Shown here: positions 52,865 to 62,570 of the stretch, in pieces
Layout: each line of letters opens with the position of its first letter
Numbering within the stretch: position 1 is the stretch's first letter
Source of the DNA: Caulobacterales bacterium
GTDB taxonomy: Bacteria > Pseudomonadota > Alphaproteobacteria > Caulobacterales > Caulobacteraceae
DNA length: 64,000 bases
Reading direction: 5' to 3'
Assembly: GCA_017302105.1 (NCBI GenBank)
Contig: JAFLCS010000002.1
Coordinates: forward strand, 313,001-377,000
Made by a program: the position numbers and the translations under genes
The notes under the pieces: generated by a model
The model's database searches: none
What the model saw: only the letters and a program-made list of their open reading frames with translations
What the model was told of the DNA's origin: nothing

Positions 52865-53509
52865 TCACCCGATGATGGATTTTATTCTCGGGTCAGCCAG
52901 GAGGGGAGCGATCAACCGTTCGACAGCCGTGCCGTTTTCCAGACGAACCGCGCCTGCTTCGTCCAGAATGACCAACTCGGCATCGGTTCGCGACGGTTCG
53001 ATCTGTCGCAGATGGGCCGGGCGCACGGTGCCCAGATACTGTCCAACCACCGATTCCCAGGTCCGACCCCGCTCAGCCTGGTCCCGGATGAGCCGACGGA
53101 TAAACCGAATGTCGGCCGGCGTATCGACGAAAACCTTCAGGTCGAACTGGTCTGAGACGGCGGGTGTGCAGAACAGGTGCAGGCCTTCGACGATCACCAC
53201 CTCCACAGGCCCGATGACCGTCGCTTGGTCGGCCAGCCTGCGGTGGGTCACGAAGCTGTAAACCGGGACATCCACCCGACCGCCGCTCTTCAGAACGGTC
53301 AGATGCCGGGCCAGCAAGCCGTGATCGCGAGAGGCGACGCTGTCGAAGTCAAAGGTCGCCGGATCGAAGCCCGCCTGACCGCCCCAATCCCCGTAATAGC
53401 TGTCTTCGGCGATCATCGCGGCGCGTGCCCCGAGTCGCGCCGCCAGGGCCCGCGCAATCGTGGTCTTGCCGGAGCCGGAACCGCCTGCGATGCCGATAAG
53501 CAAGGTCAT
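52865..53509 (-). CDS. udk: Uridine kinase-like P-loop kinase
   Basis: A 214-residue kinase with Walker A GIAGGSGSGKTTIARAL, EDSYYGDW, FDFDSVASRDHGLLARHL and VVIVEGLHLFCTP, the Udk/phosphoribulokinase family pattern, and the RFIRRLIRDQAERGRTWES lid. Phosphorylates uridine/cytidine in salvage. Divergent from the acyl-CoA ligase gene with a 226-base region. Confidence 0.88.
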   Translation of the reverse strand: MTLLIGIAGGSGSGKTTIARALAARLGARAAMIAEDSYYGDWGGQAGFDPATFDFDSVASRDHGLLARHLTVLKSGGRVDVPVYSFVTHRRLADQATVIGPVEVVIVEGLHLFCTPAVSDQFDLKVFVDTPADIRFIRRLIRDQAERGRTWESVVGQYLGTVRPAHLRQIEPSRTDAELVILDEAGAVRLENGTAVERLIAPLLADPRIKSIIG

Positions 53510-53735
53510 GGGCGGACTGCGCTTGTGAATTGGAAATCAGAGCGGACCGTCATCTTGCGACTATGACCATCTCGACGGCGCGTTGCGACGAAAATCGCCA
53601 GGGTTGGCGTCGCCCCGGCCCGTCTGACGGGACCTTACCCAACGTCACGTTGCTTATCGTCAGTCACTTGCGTAGCGTGGCGCAAACGCCCGGTATGAGA
53701 GGCGTCACAATGGGTTGAGCGACGGAGGAGGGGCC

Positions 53736-55364
<1,629 letters not shown>

Positions 55365-55418
55365 GTCCCCGACCGTCGAAGACCCGTTAAGTCGCCACCC
55401 CAAACCTCGGCTAACCCC

Positions 55419-56924
55419 ATGAGCGAGTCCGTTTCGCGCAAGCGTTCCACAAAGGGCATCACCCGCCTGGCTCTTTCGCGCGTGCGCAAGGGCGTGGCCT
55501 ATGATGACATCTGCCAGACCGTTTACGAAAACGGCGGGCTAGACAGTCGCTACATCACCATGACCGTAATGTCGGCGGCGATCGCGGTGCTGGGTCTGAT
55601 GCTCAACTCGCCGGCGGTGGTCATCGGGGCCATGTTGGTGTCGCCGATGATGGGGCCGATCGTGGCGCTCGGGTTCTCCGTTGCGCTGCTTGACCTCGAC
55701 GAGATGCAGCGGGCGGTCAAGGCCATCGCGATCGGAATCGGTGTTGCGCTGCTGGTGGCGGTGATCCTGACGGGGGTGTCGCCACTGAAGGAGCCGACCA
55801 GCGAGATTCTGGCGCGGACCCGGCCGAATTTCTTCGACCTCTTGATCGCCGTCTTCTCAGGCCTGGCCGGGGCCTATGGTGTGATCCGACAGCGCGGCGA
55901 TACGGTGATCGGCGTGGCCATTGCCACCGCGTTGATGCCGCCGATCGCGACGGTCGGTTTCGGGCTGGGCACGGGCGATCTTCGGATCGCCGGCGGGGCC
56001 TTCTATCTGTTTCTGACCAACCTGGTGGCCATCGCCCTGGCCGCGACCCTGACCGCCGGGTTCTTTGGATTCAGGCCGAAACTGGCGACGGTCGGGGGGC
56101 GTTGGCGCGGTGTTGCGGTGGTCGGGGTGCTGGTCCTTATGTCGATCCCGCTGGGATTCTCGTTGCGCAACATCGCGCAGGAAAGTCGAGTGACCGCTGA
56201 AACCCGCGTGGCTGTCGAAGAGATTTTCCGCGGAGCGGATTCTCGTATCACTCAGCTTGAATCGCGCTCGCACGACGGCGTCGTGACGGTGTCGGCCCTG
56301 GTCAGCACGCGCGAGATCGTACCGACCGCCCAGTCTCAGCTTCAAAGCTGGCTGGCGGCTGCCCTGCATATTCCGGTTGAGGTGTCGCTGGACCAGATTG
56401 TCGTGGCCGACCCCGAAGCGACTGCGCGTAACCTGCAGGCCAGTCAGGCGGCCCCTGATCCGGCCACGCAAATGCGAAACCGGCTGGTCGAGGCGGTGCC
56501 GTTTGAAACCGAAGCGGTGCTGTATGACGGAACCCAGCGCGTCGCAATCATTCAGCCGCGCCGGAACTCGGGTCTGGACCTTCGCGGCACGGTGGCATTG
56601 GAGCGCGGTCTCAGCGGGCGCTTCGAGGACGTCTCGATCCGGGTGATTCCTGCGCTTCAGCGCCTCGAGCCGGTCGATCTCGGTGATCCGGCCTCGCGAG
56701 GTCTGGCGATCTGGGCCCTGGCCCGCTGGCGTGCGGAGCCGGCGATCAGCCTGTGTCGTCCCGAACCCGCGCCGGATCCGGCCGAGGGAGAGGAACGCGG
56801 CCCCGATGCCGGCGAGAGCTTCATCGCCGACCTCGCGGCGGCCGGTGTGCGCGCCGACACGACGTCGGCGAGCCTTTGCCGGAACGGTGACCGCAATCTC
56901 GCCCGTATCGCCCTGGCCGAATGA
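55419..56924 (+). CDS. DUF389 membrane protein
   Basis: The 501-residue protein has a hydrophobic TIGR00341/DUF389 core in the first 260 residues: YITMTVMSAAIAVLGLMLNS, AVVIGAMLVSPMMGPIVALG, GAYGVIRQRGDTVIGVAIAT and ALMPPIATVGFGLGTGD. The C-terminal 230 residues are soluble and contain four cysteines (LCRPEPAP, LCRNGDRN), possibly periplasmic. The family has no settled function. Lies 54 bases after the acyl-CoA ligase. Confidence 0.85.
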   Translation: MSESVSRKRSTKGITRLALSRVRKGVAYDDICQTVYENGGLDSRYITMTVMSAAIAVLGLMLNSPAVVIGAMLVSPMMGPIVALGFSVALLDLDEMQRAVKAIAIGIGVALLVAVILTGVSPLKEPTSEILARTRPNFFDLLIAVFSGLAGAYGVIRQRGDTVIGVAIATALMPPIATVGFGLGTGDLRIAGGAFYLFLTNLVAIALAATLTAGFFGFRPKLATVGGRWRGVAVVGVLVLMSIPLGFSLRNIAQESRVTAETRVAVEEIFRGADSRITQLESRSHDGVVTVSALVSTREIVPTAQSQLQSWLAAALHIPVEVSLDQIVVADPEATARNLQASQAAPDPATQMRNRLVEAVPFETEAVLYDGTQRVAIIQPRRNSGLDLRGTVALERGLSGRFEDVSIRVIPALQRLEPVDLGDPASRGLAIWALARWRAEPAISLCRPEPAPDPAEGEERGPDAGESFIADLAAAGVRADTTSASLCRNGDRNLARIALAE

Positions 56925-56966
56925 GTTGAGGCTTGATTGCCGGACATTCCGGTCGCACGCTCAGGC

Positions 56967-57734
56967 ATGAGTTCCGTACCGACCTCTTCGCCGGTGTTCT
57001 GGATCGCCGCCGCCATCGGCGTGTCGTCTCCGCTCATCGTGCTGATAGCGGCGATGGGATCTGACATCGGCTGGATCGGCTTTGAATCCGCCGTCGGATT
57101 CCTGACCCTGACCCTCGGATGGTGGTTGTCGATCCTGGGCACGGTGGGTGGCCTGGCGATCCTCGGGCTGTCGGCCGGGCGATGGCGGCGGACCTGGCCC
57201 TGGCTGATCTTCAGCCTGCTGATCCCCGCGGTGACCCTGGGGGGCTTCGTCTGGGTCAAGGCGCGTGCCGATGCCTTGCCGCCGATCCACGAGACGGCGA
57301 CGGACTGGACCCAGCCGTTGGGGTTCAGTCACCTGCTACGCACCGCCCGTGGCGATCAGTCCTGGCCGGTGACGGCTCATCCTGTGGTCAGCGGAGCGGT
57401 TGGCGACGTTCGCCCGGCCTGGGCCGTCTGGGCCGGCCGGCCCGTGTCCGAAATCAACGCCGAGACCTGTCCCGGGGCCCGCACCGTGCCACGTCTGGTG
57501 CCGCCCGAAGAAGTCATCGCGGCCCTGGAGGCGGAAGGGGTGCGCGTCCTCGGCCAGAGCCCCTGGCGTATTGAGGGCACCCAGACCAGTGCCTTCTACG
57601 GACGCGCACGCGATGTCGTGGTTCGCATGGAGCCCGGCGCGACCGATCTGCGGGTGGTCGAACGTGTCGGACTGATCGATCTGGGGGACACCTGTGGCCT
57701 GGCTGCAAGGGTGGTAGTCCGACTGTCCCAATAA
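56967..57734 (+). CDS. DUF1499 domain membrane protein
   Basis: ATG 56967 (MSSVPTSSPVFWIAAAIGVS) is taken; ten codons upstream in frame lack conserved features. The 255-residue protein has three N-terminal helices (VFWIAAAIGVSSPLIVLIAAM; VGFLTLTLGWWLSILGTVG; WPWLIFSLLIPAVTLGGFVW) and a soluble DUF1499 domain with PPIHETATDWTQPLGF, EGTQTSAFYGRARDVVVRME and GDTCGLAARVVVR. Unknown function; the domain is common in alphaproteobacteria and plants. Confidence 0.85.
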   Translation: MSSVPTSSPVFWIAAAIGVSSPLIVLIAAMGSDIGWIGFESAVGFLTLTLGWWLSILGTVGGLAILGLSAGRWRRTWPWLIFSLLIPAVTLGGFVWVKARADALPPIHETATDWTQPLGFSHLLRTARGDQSWPVTAHPVVSGAVGDVRPAWAVWAGRPVSEINAETCPGARTVPRLVPPEEVIAALEAEGVRVLGQSPWRIEGTQTSAFYGRARDVVVRMEPGATDLRVVERVGLIDLGDTCGLAARVVVRLSQ

Positions 57735-57810
57735 TCAGACGGCGTTCTTGTTGGATCGACGACCCACGTGGCAGAACCTGCAAGGGGGTTTTGTATGTTG
57801 GGGCGTCAGG

Positions 57811-59094
57811 GTGTCGAACGAGTCTGCAAACGGGGGGATGTCCCCTCGACCGGAGCTACTGGGTGCCGAGCAGCCGAGCGCGGAAACGGACCCATCGGGG
57901 GAATCGACCGCCGGCACGGCAGTCCCGATCTCTGATATCTGGAACGCCGAGATCGCCCCGGGGAGGCAGGTGCCGACGGGCCAGTCCCTGGTCTTCTCAA
58001 CGACGTTGCGGACCAGAGACTATTTCAAGATCAGCCTGATCAACGGGCTTTTGAACATCATCACCCTGACGCTCTACAGGTTCTGGGGAAAGACCGAGGT
58101 ACGTCGCCGCGTCTGGCGCAGTGTCCGCGTCAATGGCGAGGCGTTTGAATACACCGGGCGCGGCAAGGAGCTGTTTCTTGGGTTTCTGCTGGCGTCGCTC
58201 CTGCTGGGTGTGCCGTTCCTCGGTTTCGTTTTTGCAGTTCAGTTCCTGGACCAGGGCTTCAGCCTGTTGTTGTTGCCCCTGTACCTGTTCGGCTTCTGGC
58301 TGTGGGGCTTTGGTATGTTCACGGCCTATCGCTACATGGCGAGTCGAACGACCTGGCGCGGCATTCGCTTTGTTCTATTCGGATCGGCCCCGACTTTCGG
58401 TTTCCTGTGGCTTGGAATGCAGATCGCCAACGGCATGACCATGGGCTGGATCCAGCCGGTCTTTGAGCGGTTGCTGGCCGAGCAGGTCTGGAATCACATG
58501 AAATTCGGCGACCGGCCGTTCCGCTGGAACCAGGCCCGTTCCGAGGGGGTCGGCCTGTACGGGCCGTTCGCGATGGGGTGGTTCGGCACCCTGTTCCTCA
58601 TTGTCGCGGCCTTCGTCGGCCTGGGGCTTTTGATTGCGGCCAACCACGAAACGTTCGGCGGCCTTCTCACGCACCTGACGAGCCAGTCCGAAACGGGGGG
58701 CGGTGACGGCGCCGGCGAGATAGCGCCCGAGGTTCTCGTGGTCTTGGCCGTCTATGGACTGCTGCTGCTGCTGCTGCCCTTCATCGCCCTGGCCTGGTCT
58801 CCCTATCATGCGGCGGTGCTGCGCTCGATCACCGCCGGCATCAGTCTGGACGACGCCAGCTTCGACTTGACGGCCGGCGCGCTGTCGTTGTGGTGGCTGA
58901 CCTGCACCAACATCATCATCCTGGTGCTCAGCCTGGGCCTGCTGATGCCGCTGATCCAGGCGCGGACTGCAAAATACCTCGCCCGCCGACTGCGATCGAC
59001 TGGCACGGCGCAACTTGACGCGGCCCACCAGGCCCCGCCCGGCCCGCGGACCGCCGAGGGGCTCGCCGACGCCTTCGGCTTCTCGCTGATCTAG
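57811..59094 (+). CDS. DUF898 (YjgN-like) membrane protein
   Basis: GTG 57811 (VSNESANGGMSPRPELLG) has GGGG 7 bases upstream; ATG 57838 or a longer ATG at 57748 are alternatives. The 427-residue protein has a polar N-terminal tail, YFKISLINGLLNIITLTLYR, FWGKTEVRRRVWRSVRVNGE, FEYTGRGKELFLGFLLA, and about six helices, a typical YjgN/DUF898 architecture. Function unknown. The ATG of the M48 protease follows 10 bases after its stop, so they are an operon; YjgN-M48 pairs recur in proteobacteria. Confidence 0.85.
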   Translation: MSNESANGGMSPRPELLGAEQPSAETDPSGESTAGTAVPISDIWNAEIAPGRQVPTGQSLVFSTTLRTRDYFKISLINGLLNIITLTLYRFWGKTEVRRRVWRSVRVNGEAFEYTGRGKELFLGFLLASLLLGVPFLGFVFAVQFLDQGFSLLLLPLYLFGFWLWGFGMFTAYRYMASRTTWRGIRFVLFGSAPTFGFLWLGMQIANGMTMGWIQPVFERLLAEQVWNHMKFGDRPFRWNQARSEGVGLYGPFAMGWFGTLFLIVAAFVGLGLLIAANHETFGGLLTHLTSQSETGGGDGAGEIAPEVLVVLAVYGLLLLLLPFIALAWSPYHAAVLRSITAGISLDDASFDLTAGALSLWWLTCTNIIILVLSLGLLMPLIQARTAKYLARRLRSTGTAQLDAAHQAPPGPRTAEGLADAFGFSLI

Positions 59095-59104
59095 GAGAGA
59101 GCCG

Positions 59105-60256
59105 ATGCAGGGGCGTTTCTTCGACGGGCTGGATTCTACAGCTCATGCTGCGGAGCTTCGATTTGAGGCGGGCAGTCTGGTCATTGAGGCGGATGGCCGC
59201 ACTCATGTCTGGTCAGCGCGGGATCTGTTCGTTGATGTTCATGCCGATGAGGCCAGAATCTCGCGGCGCGGGTCTGATGCGCGCCTCGTCATGGCGGCCT
59301 CGGCCTGGCGACAGTTGGCGGCAGGGCAGGGGCGGGTCCGGCGCAACTCCGCCGCCGGCGGACGAGGTCTCGTCATCGGCTTGATGGTGGCGGCCGCCGC
59401 GACGGCGCTCGTGGTCTTTGTGGGGATTCCGATGGCGTCGGGTCCGCTCGCCCGGGCGACGCCGATCGCCTACGAGCAACAGATGGGCGAAAGCTACAAC
59501 GCCCAGATCTCGACCATCTTCCCGACCTGCGACGGTGAGGCCGGCCAGGCGGTGCTTCAGGGACTGGCGGACCGGTTGTCGGCCCAGTCCGACACGCCGT
59601 TCCCGATCCGGGCCCGCGTCGTTCGCGCGCCGATGGTCAATGCCTTCGCCTTGCCGGGCGGCCATGTGCTGATGACCGGAGACCTGATTGAGGCCGCCGA
59701 AACACCGGACGAGGTCGCCGGCGTCCTGGCCCATGAGATCGCCCACGTCGAGCGCCGACACGTCATGCAGTCGGTCTGGCGCAGTCTAGGAGCGGGAATG
59801 CTGCTCGATCTGGTGGTCGGCGGTGGAACAGGGGCAGGGCAGCAGGCCGTTCTCCTCGCCGGACAGGCCTCTGAACTCAGTTTTGGACGCCAGGCGGAAG
59901 CCGAGGCCGACGACGTCGGGCGCGGCTTCCTGCATCGACAGGGCTTGTCCTCGCGCGGCATGGGCGACTTTTTCGAGCGCATGGCCGAGGATGAGATCGA
60001 CACTCCTGAACGGGTGGACCAGGTGTCGGAATGGTGGATGACGCATCCCAACACCGAGCGCCGAATCGAAGCGGCGCGCGCCGCTGAGCGGGCCGGCGCG
60101 CCGGCCCTGAGCCAGCAGGATTGGGAACGCCTTCGCGCAACCTGCCGGTCAGACCAGGACGAAGCGGCTCGACAGTCCCGGTTGCCCGTCGAGGTCGTCC
60201 GGCGTCCCGGCAACGATCCCATGCCGGGTCAGGCGGATAAGGTGGGCCAGCACTGA
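59105..60256 (+). CDS. M48 family metallopeptidase, membrane-anchored
   Basis: The 383-residue protein has an N-terminal domain of about 80 residues, one membrane helix (GLVIGLMVAAAATALVVFVG), and the peptidase domain with HEIAH at 210-214 and the third ligand probably Glu265 in FGRQAEAEADDVG. FALPGGHVLMTGDLIEAA is typical of this family. The catalytic part should face the periplasm. Its last 108 bases overlap the converging MBL gene. Confidence 0.92.
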   Translation: MQGRFFDGLDSTAHAAELRFEAGSLVIEADGRTHVWSARDLFVDVHADEARISRRGSDARLVMAASAWRQLAAGQGRVRRNSAAGGRGLVIGLMVAAAATALVVFVGIPMASGPLARATPIAYEQQMGESYNAQISTIFPTCDGEAGQAVLQGLADRLSAQSDTPFPIRARVVRAPMVNAFALPGGHVLMTGDLIEAAETPDEVAGVLAHEIAHVERRHVMQSVWRSLGAGMLLDLVVGGGTGAGQQAVLLAGQASELSFGRQAEAEADDVGRGFLHRQGLSSRGMGDFFERMAEDEIDTPERVDQVSEWWMTHPNTERRIEAARAAERAGAPALSQQDWERLRATCRSDQDEAARQSRLPVEVVRRPGNDPMPGQADKVGQH

Positions 60257-61054
60257 CAGGCTCGCCGCCGGCCACAGCCGCCTGTCGACGGCGGCGTACA
60301 GGGCGGGCACGATCTGGGAAATGCTCTGATCGCCTGCTTCCAGTCGGGCCACGATCTGGGCTTCGCGGGCCAGCCGATGGTCGCGGTAGGCCATCAGGAA
60401 CGGCGCGACATCGGTGATGGGTGGGCCATGCGTCGGCCACAGTGTGGAGAAACCGCCCTGTCTCACGATCTCCAGACTGTCGAGATAGGCGTCCATGTCG
60501 CCGTCGGGCGGGATGACGACCGTGGTTGACCAGCCCATGACGTGGTCGCCCGTGAACAACGCATTCTCTTCGACGAGGACAAAGGCCATGTGGTTTGACG
60601 CATGACCTGGGGTCGCCAGCGCCTCCAGGGTCCAGCCCGGCCCCTCGATCCGTTCGCCGCCGCTCAGAACGACATCGGGTTCAAAATCGAGGTCCGATCC
60701 TTCTTCGCCGAGATCAGCGACCTCGGCTCGGCGGGGCGGGGCCGCCGCGAGGATGGGGACCCCGCCGAGTGCATCCGACAGTGGACGCGCCAGCGGCGAA
60801 TGATCGGCGTGGGTGTGCGTGACCAGGATGTGACTGACCGTTTCGCCGGCCACCGCGGCCACCAGGGCCTCTAGATGCGTCGGCAGCAGCGGGCCGGGAT
60901 CGATGACCGCGACCGTGTCGCGGCCCACGATATAGGTACCCGTTCCTGTGAAGGTGAATGGGCCGGGGTTGTCGGCCACCACCCGGCGCACGCCGGGTGA
61001 CACCGGGTCGCTTCGTCCGTAGGCAAAGTCGAATTCGTGCACAAAGGGGATCAT
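60149..61054 (-). CDS. MBL-fold metallohydrolase (LACTB2-like)
   Basis: ATG 61054 (MIPFVHEFDFAYGRSDPVSP) gives 301 residues; the longer frame upstream is not supported. The zinc motif ILVTHTHADHSPLARPL, TPGHASNHMAFVL, NALFTGDHVMGWSTTV and WPTHGPP are present, followed by a winged-helix-like C-terminal part (AREAQIVARLEAGDQSISQI). Such enzymes are hydrolases or endoribonucleases of small substrates. The end overlaps the M48 gene by 108 bases. Confidence 0.9.
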   Translation of the reverse strand: MIPFVHEFDFAYGRSDPVSPGVRRVVADNPGPFTFTGTGTYIVGRDTVAVIDPGPLLPTHLEALVAAVAGETVSHILVTHTHADHSPLARPLSDALGGVPILAAAPPRRAEVADLGEEGSDLDFEPDVVLSGGERIEGPGWTLEALATPGHASNHMAFVLVEENALFTGDHVMGWSTTVVIPPDGDMDAYLDSLEIVRQGGFSTLWPTHGPPITDVAPFLMAYRDHRLAREAQIVARLEAGDQSISQIVPALYAAVDRRLWPAASLSVLAHLIRLTRHGIVAGTPDDLDGQPGLSSRFVLV

Positions 61055-61113
61055 GGCGGCAGTCGGCCCGAAGTTTGCGTTTACGTCTTGTAAATCATTC
61101 CGGAGCGCCAGCC

Positions 61114-61263
61114 ATGGCCCAAGCCATCGCCCTTTCTGTTTCAAATCGGCTCCAGCGCATCGCAGCCGCCATGCTCTGTCTCATGGCGGCACAGGTTCTT
61201 GCGGTGGCGTCCTGCACGCCGGAGCCGGCCCCCTACGCCGTCCGCGTTGCCGTCAGCCGCTAG
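61114..61263 (+). CDS. Possible small hydrophobic protein
   Basis: ATG 61114 (MAQAIALSVSNRLQRIAAAM) has GGAG 8 bases upstream. The 49-residue product is basic then hydrophobic (IAAAMLCLMAAQVLAVAS) and ends with a Cys/Pro segment, like a short lipoprotein or signal-type peptide. No relative is recognised and translation is unproven. Confidence 0.4.
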   Translation: MAQAIALSVSNRLQRIAAAMLCLMAAQVLAVASCTPEPAPYAVRVAVSR

Positions 61264-61357
61264 GATCCCGTCTCAAACGCCTCTGCGCCGGGCGACGGAT
61301 TCCGGTTCTTCGGACCCAAGGTTCCGGCACCAGCCCCCAGAACCATCGGCCCCTGAT

Positions 61358-61744
61358 TCAGATGAACAGTCCGGCCAGATCGTAGCCGGCCGTTCGCCCG
61401 GCCTCCAGAACCTCGTTGAGTGGACGTCCTCGCCGGGTTTCGGCGACGGCCCAGGTCGCCGCCGACCGCATCCCTGACCGGCAAAATGCGTGGATGACGG
61501 CTTCGCTTGCCAGGGCTTGCGACATCGCCTCGACGGCCTCCGGTGTGGGGCGCCCCTGAAAGGATGCAACCTGGAAGGTGATGCCCGCAGCCTCGGCGGC
61601 ACGCTCCAGATCGCCCTGGGAGGGTTGACCGGGTTCCTCATGGTCCGGCCGATTGCAAATAAGCAGGGTGACGCCCTCTGCCACCAGTTCACGAACCTGC
61701 CCTGGTTGTACCTGGCCCGACACCGACACGCGCGGGCCCAGCAT
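61358..61744 (-). CDS. DUF442/TIGR01244 phosphatase-like protein
   Basis: ATG 61744 (MLGPRVSVSGQVQPGQVREL) gives 128 residues; the longer frame extends into the upstream gene. Family landmarks are GVTLLICNRPDHEEPGQPS, FQVASFQGRPTPEAVEAM and the active-site-like HAFCRSGMRSAATW. These single-domain proteins resemble protein tyrosine phosphatases and are often linked to beta-lactamase-like hydrolases in sulfur metabolism. It lies 5 bases after the previous gene in the same direction. Confidence 0.85.
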   Translation of the reverse strand: MLGPRVSVSGQVQPGQVRELVAEGVTLLICNRPDHEEPGQPSQGDLERAAEAAGITFQVASFQGRPTPEAVEAMSQALASEAVIHAFCRSGMRSAATWAVAETRRGRPLNEVLEAGRTAGYDLAGLFI

Positions 61745-61749
61745 ACGTC

Positions 61750-62268
61750 TCACTGTTCGCGCCTCACGCGGATGGCGGGCGCATCCCCGACATTCATCAG
61801 GAAGCTGCCGAGCGAGGCACGCCGCACCACCGCCGACTCGCCGGCGCGGGGGCGCCCCCACATCCGACCGTCGATCTGGCGCCACACCGATCCGTCTTCC
61901 ATGGCGAACAGCCATTCGCCCTGCCGCACCTCACGCGCCGAGCGCACGACGTAGGACACATTATCGACGTCCTCCTCTTCGCCCTCACGAGCTCCGCCGA
62001 ACATACTCAGGCTAGGGACCGAGAAGCCGAACAGGCCGCGGCGGGCTTCCTGGACCTGTGCCCTGTCCAGGACGACCACATCCCCGGCCCGCTCAGCGGT
62101 CTCCAGCGCCGCAGTGGTCGTGTCGTAACAGGCCAGTCGCTGCGCGGGGTCCGACATGGCCCGGCACGTCGCCAACTGGTCCAGGATCGGGGCCCGGCGA
62201 TCCTCCTGAGCGAGCGCGGGCGAGGCCAATGCAGCCAGAATCAGCCCGCCAAACAACCAACGCACCAT
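61750..62268 (-). CDS. Hypothetical secreted protein
   Basis: The 172-residue product has a clear Sec signal (LFGGLILAALASPALAQ). A conserved-looking block ILDQLATCRAMSDPAQRLAC contains two cysteines that may form a disulfide, followed by a beta-rich half (EWLFAMEDGSVWRQIDGRMW). I do not recognise the family with confidence. It precedes the DUF442 gene by 5 bases and is divergent from the TonB receptor. Confidence 0.75.
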   Translation of the reverse strand: MVRWLFGGLILAALASPALAQEDRRAPILDQLATCRAMSDPAQRLACYDTTTAALETAERAGDVVVLDRAQVQEARRGLFGFSVPSLSMFGGAREGEEEDVDNVSYVVRSAREVRQGEWLFAMEDGSVWRQIDGRMWGRPRAGESAVVRRASLGSFLMNVGDAPAIRVRREQ

Positions 62269-62570
62269 TATCGAGACTCCATTCCACTCAGGGCGACGTC
62301 GCCATATTCACCTGACCGGCGAGGGCTGAAAACCCTGTGCCACGTGATTGGCGAAAAACCCGAGTGTCGCAAGTCTGACCTACCTGTGGCGAGATTGCGA
62401 CACGCTTCTGCGTAACGGGTTACAGCGGTGCAATACAGTTGACCTGACTCGCCGGCGACTCGTAACTGACACGATCCCGCCAGGTGTCCGCCTGTCGGGC
62501 CGCAATTTGCTTAGGCGGGGGGAAGGTCGTCATCCGACGGGCTTCGACGCCGAGCTCAGGAGGTAGACCT
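62269..62570. promoter_or_regulatory. Intergenic region upstream of TonB receptor with inverted repeats
   Basis: This 302-base region holds two dyads: TGTCGCAA (62365-62372) with TTGCGACA (62395-62402), 8-bp arms 22 bases apart, and GTAACGGGTTAC (62412-62423), 5-bp arms. TTGACC at 62439 is a weak -35 candidate. They could be operators controlling the receptor, but no match to a known regulator is claimed. Confidence 0.45.
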
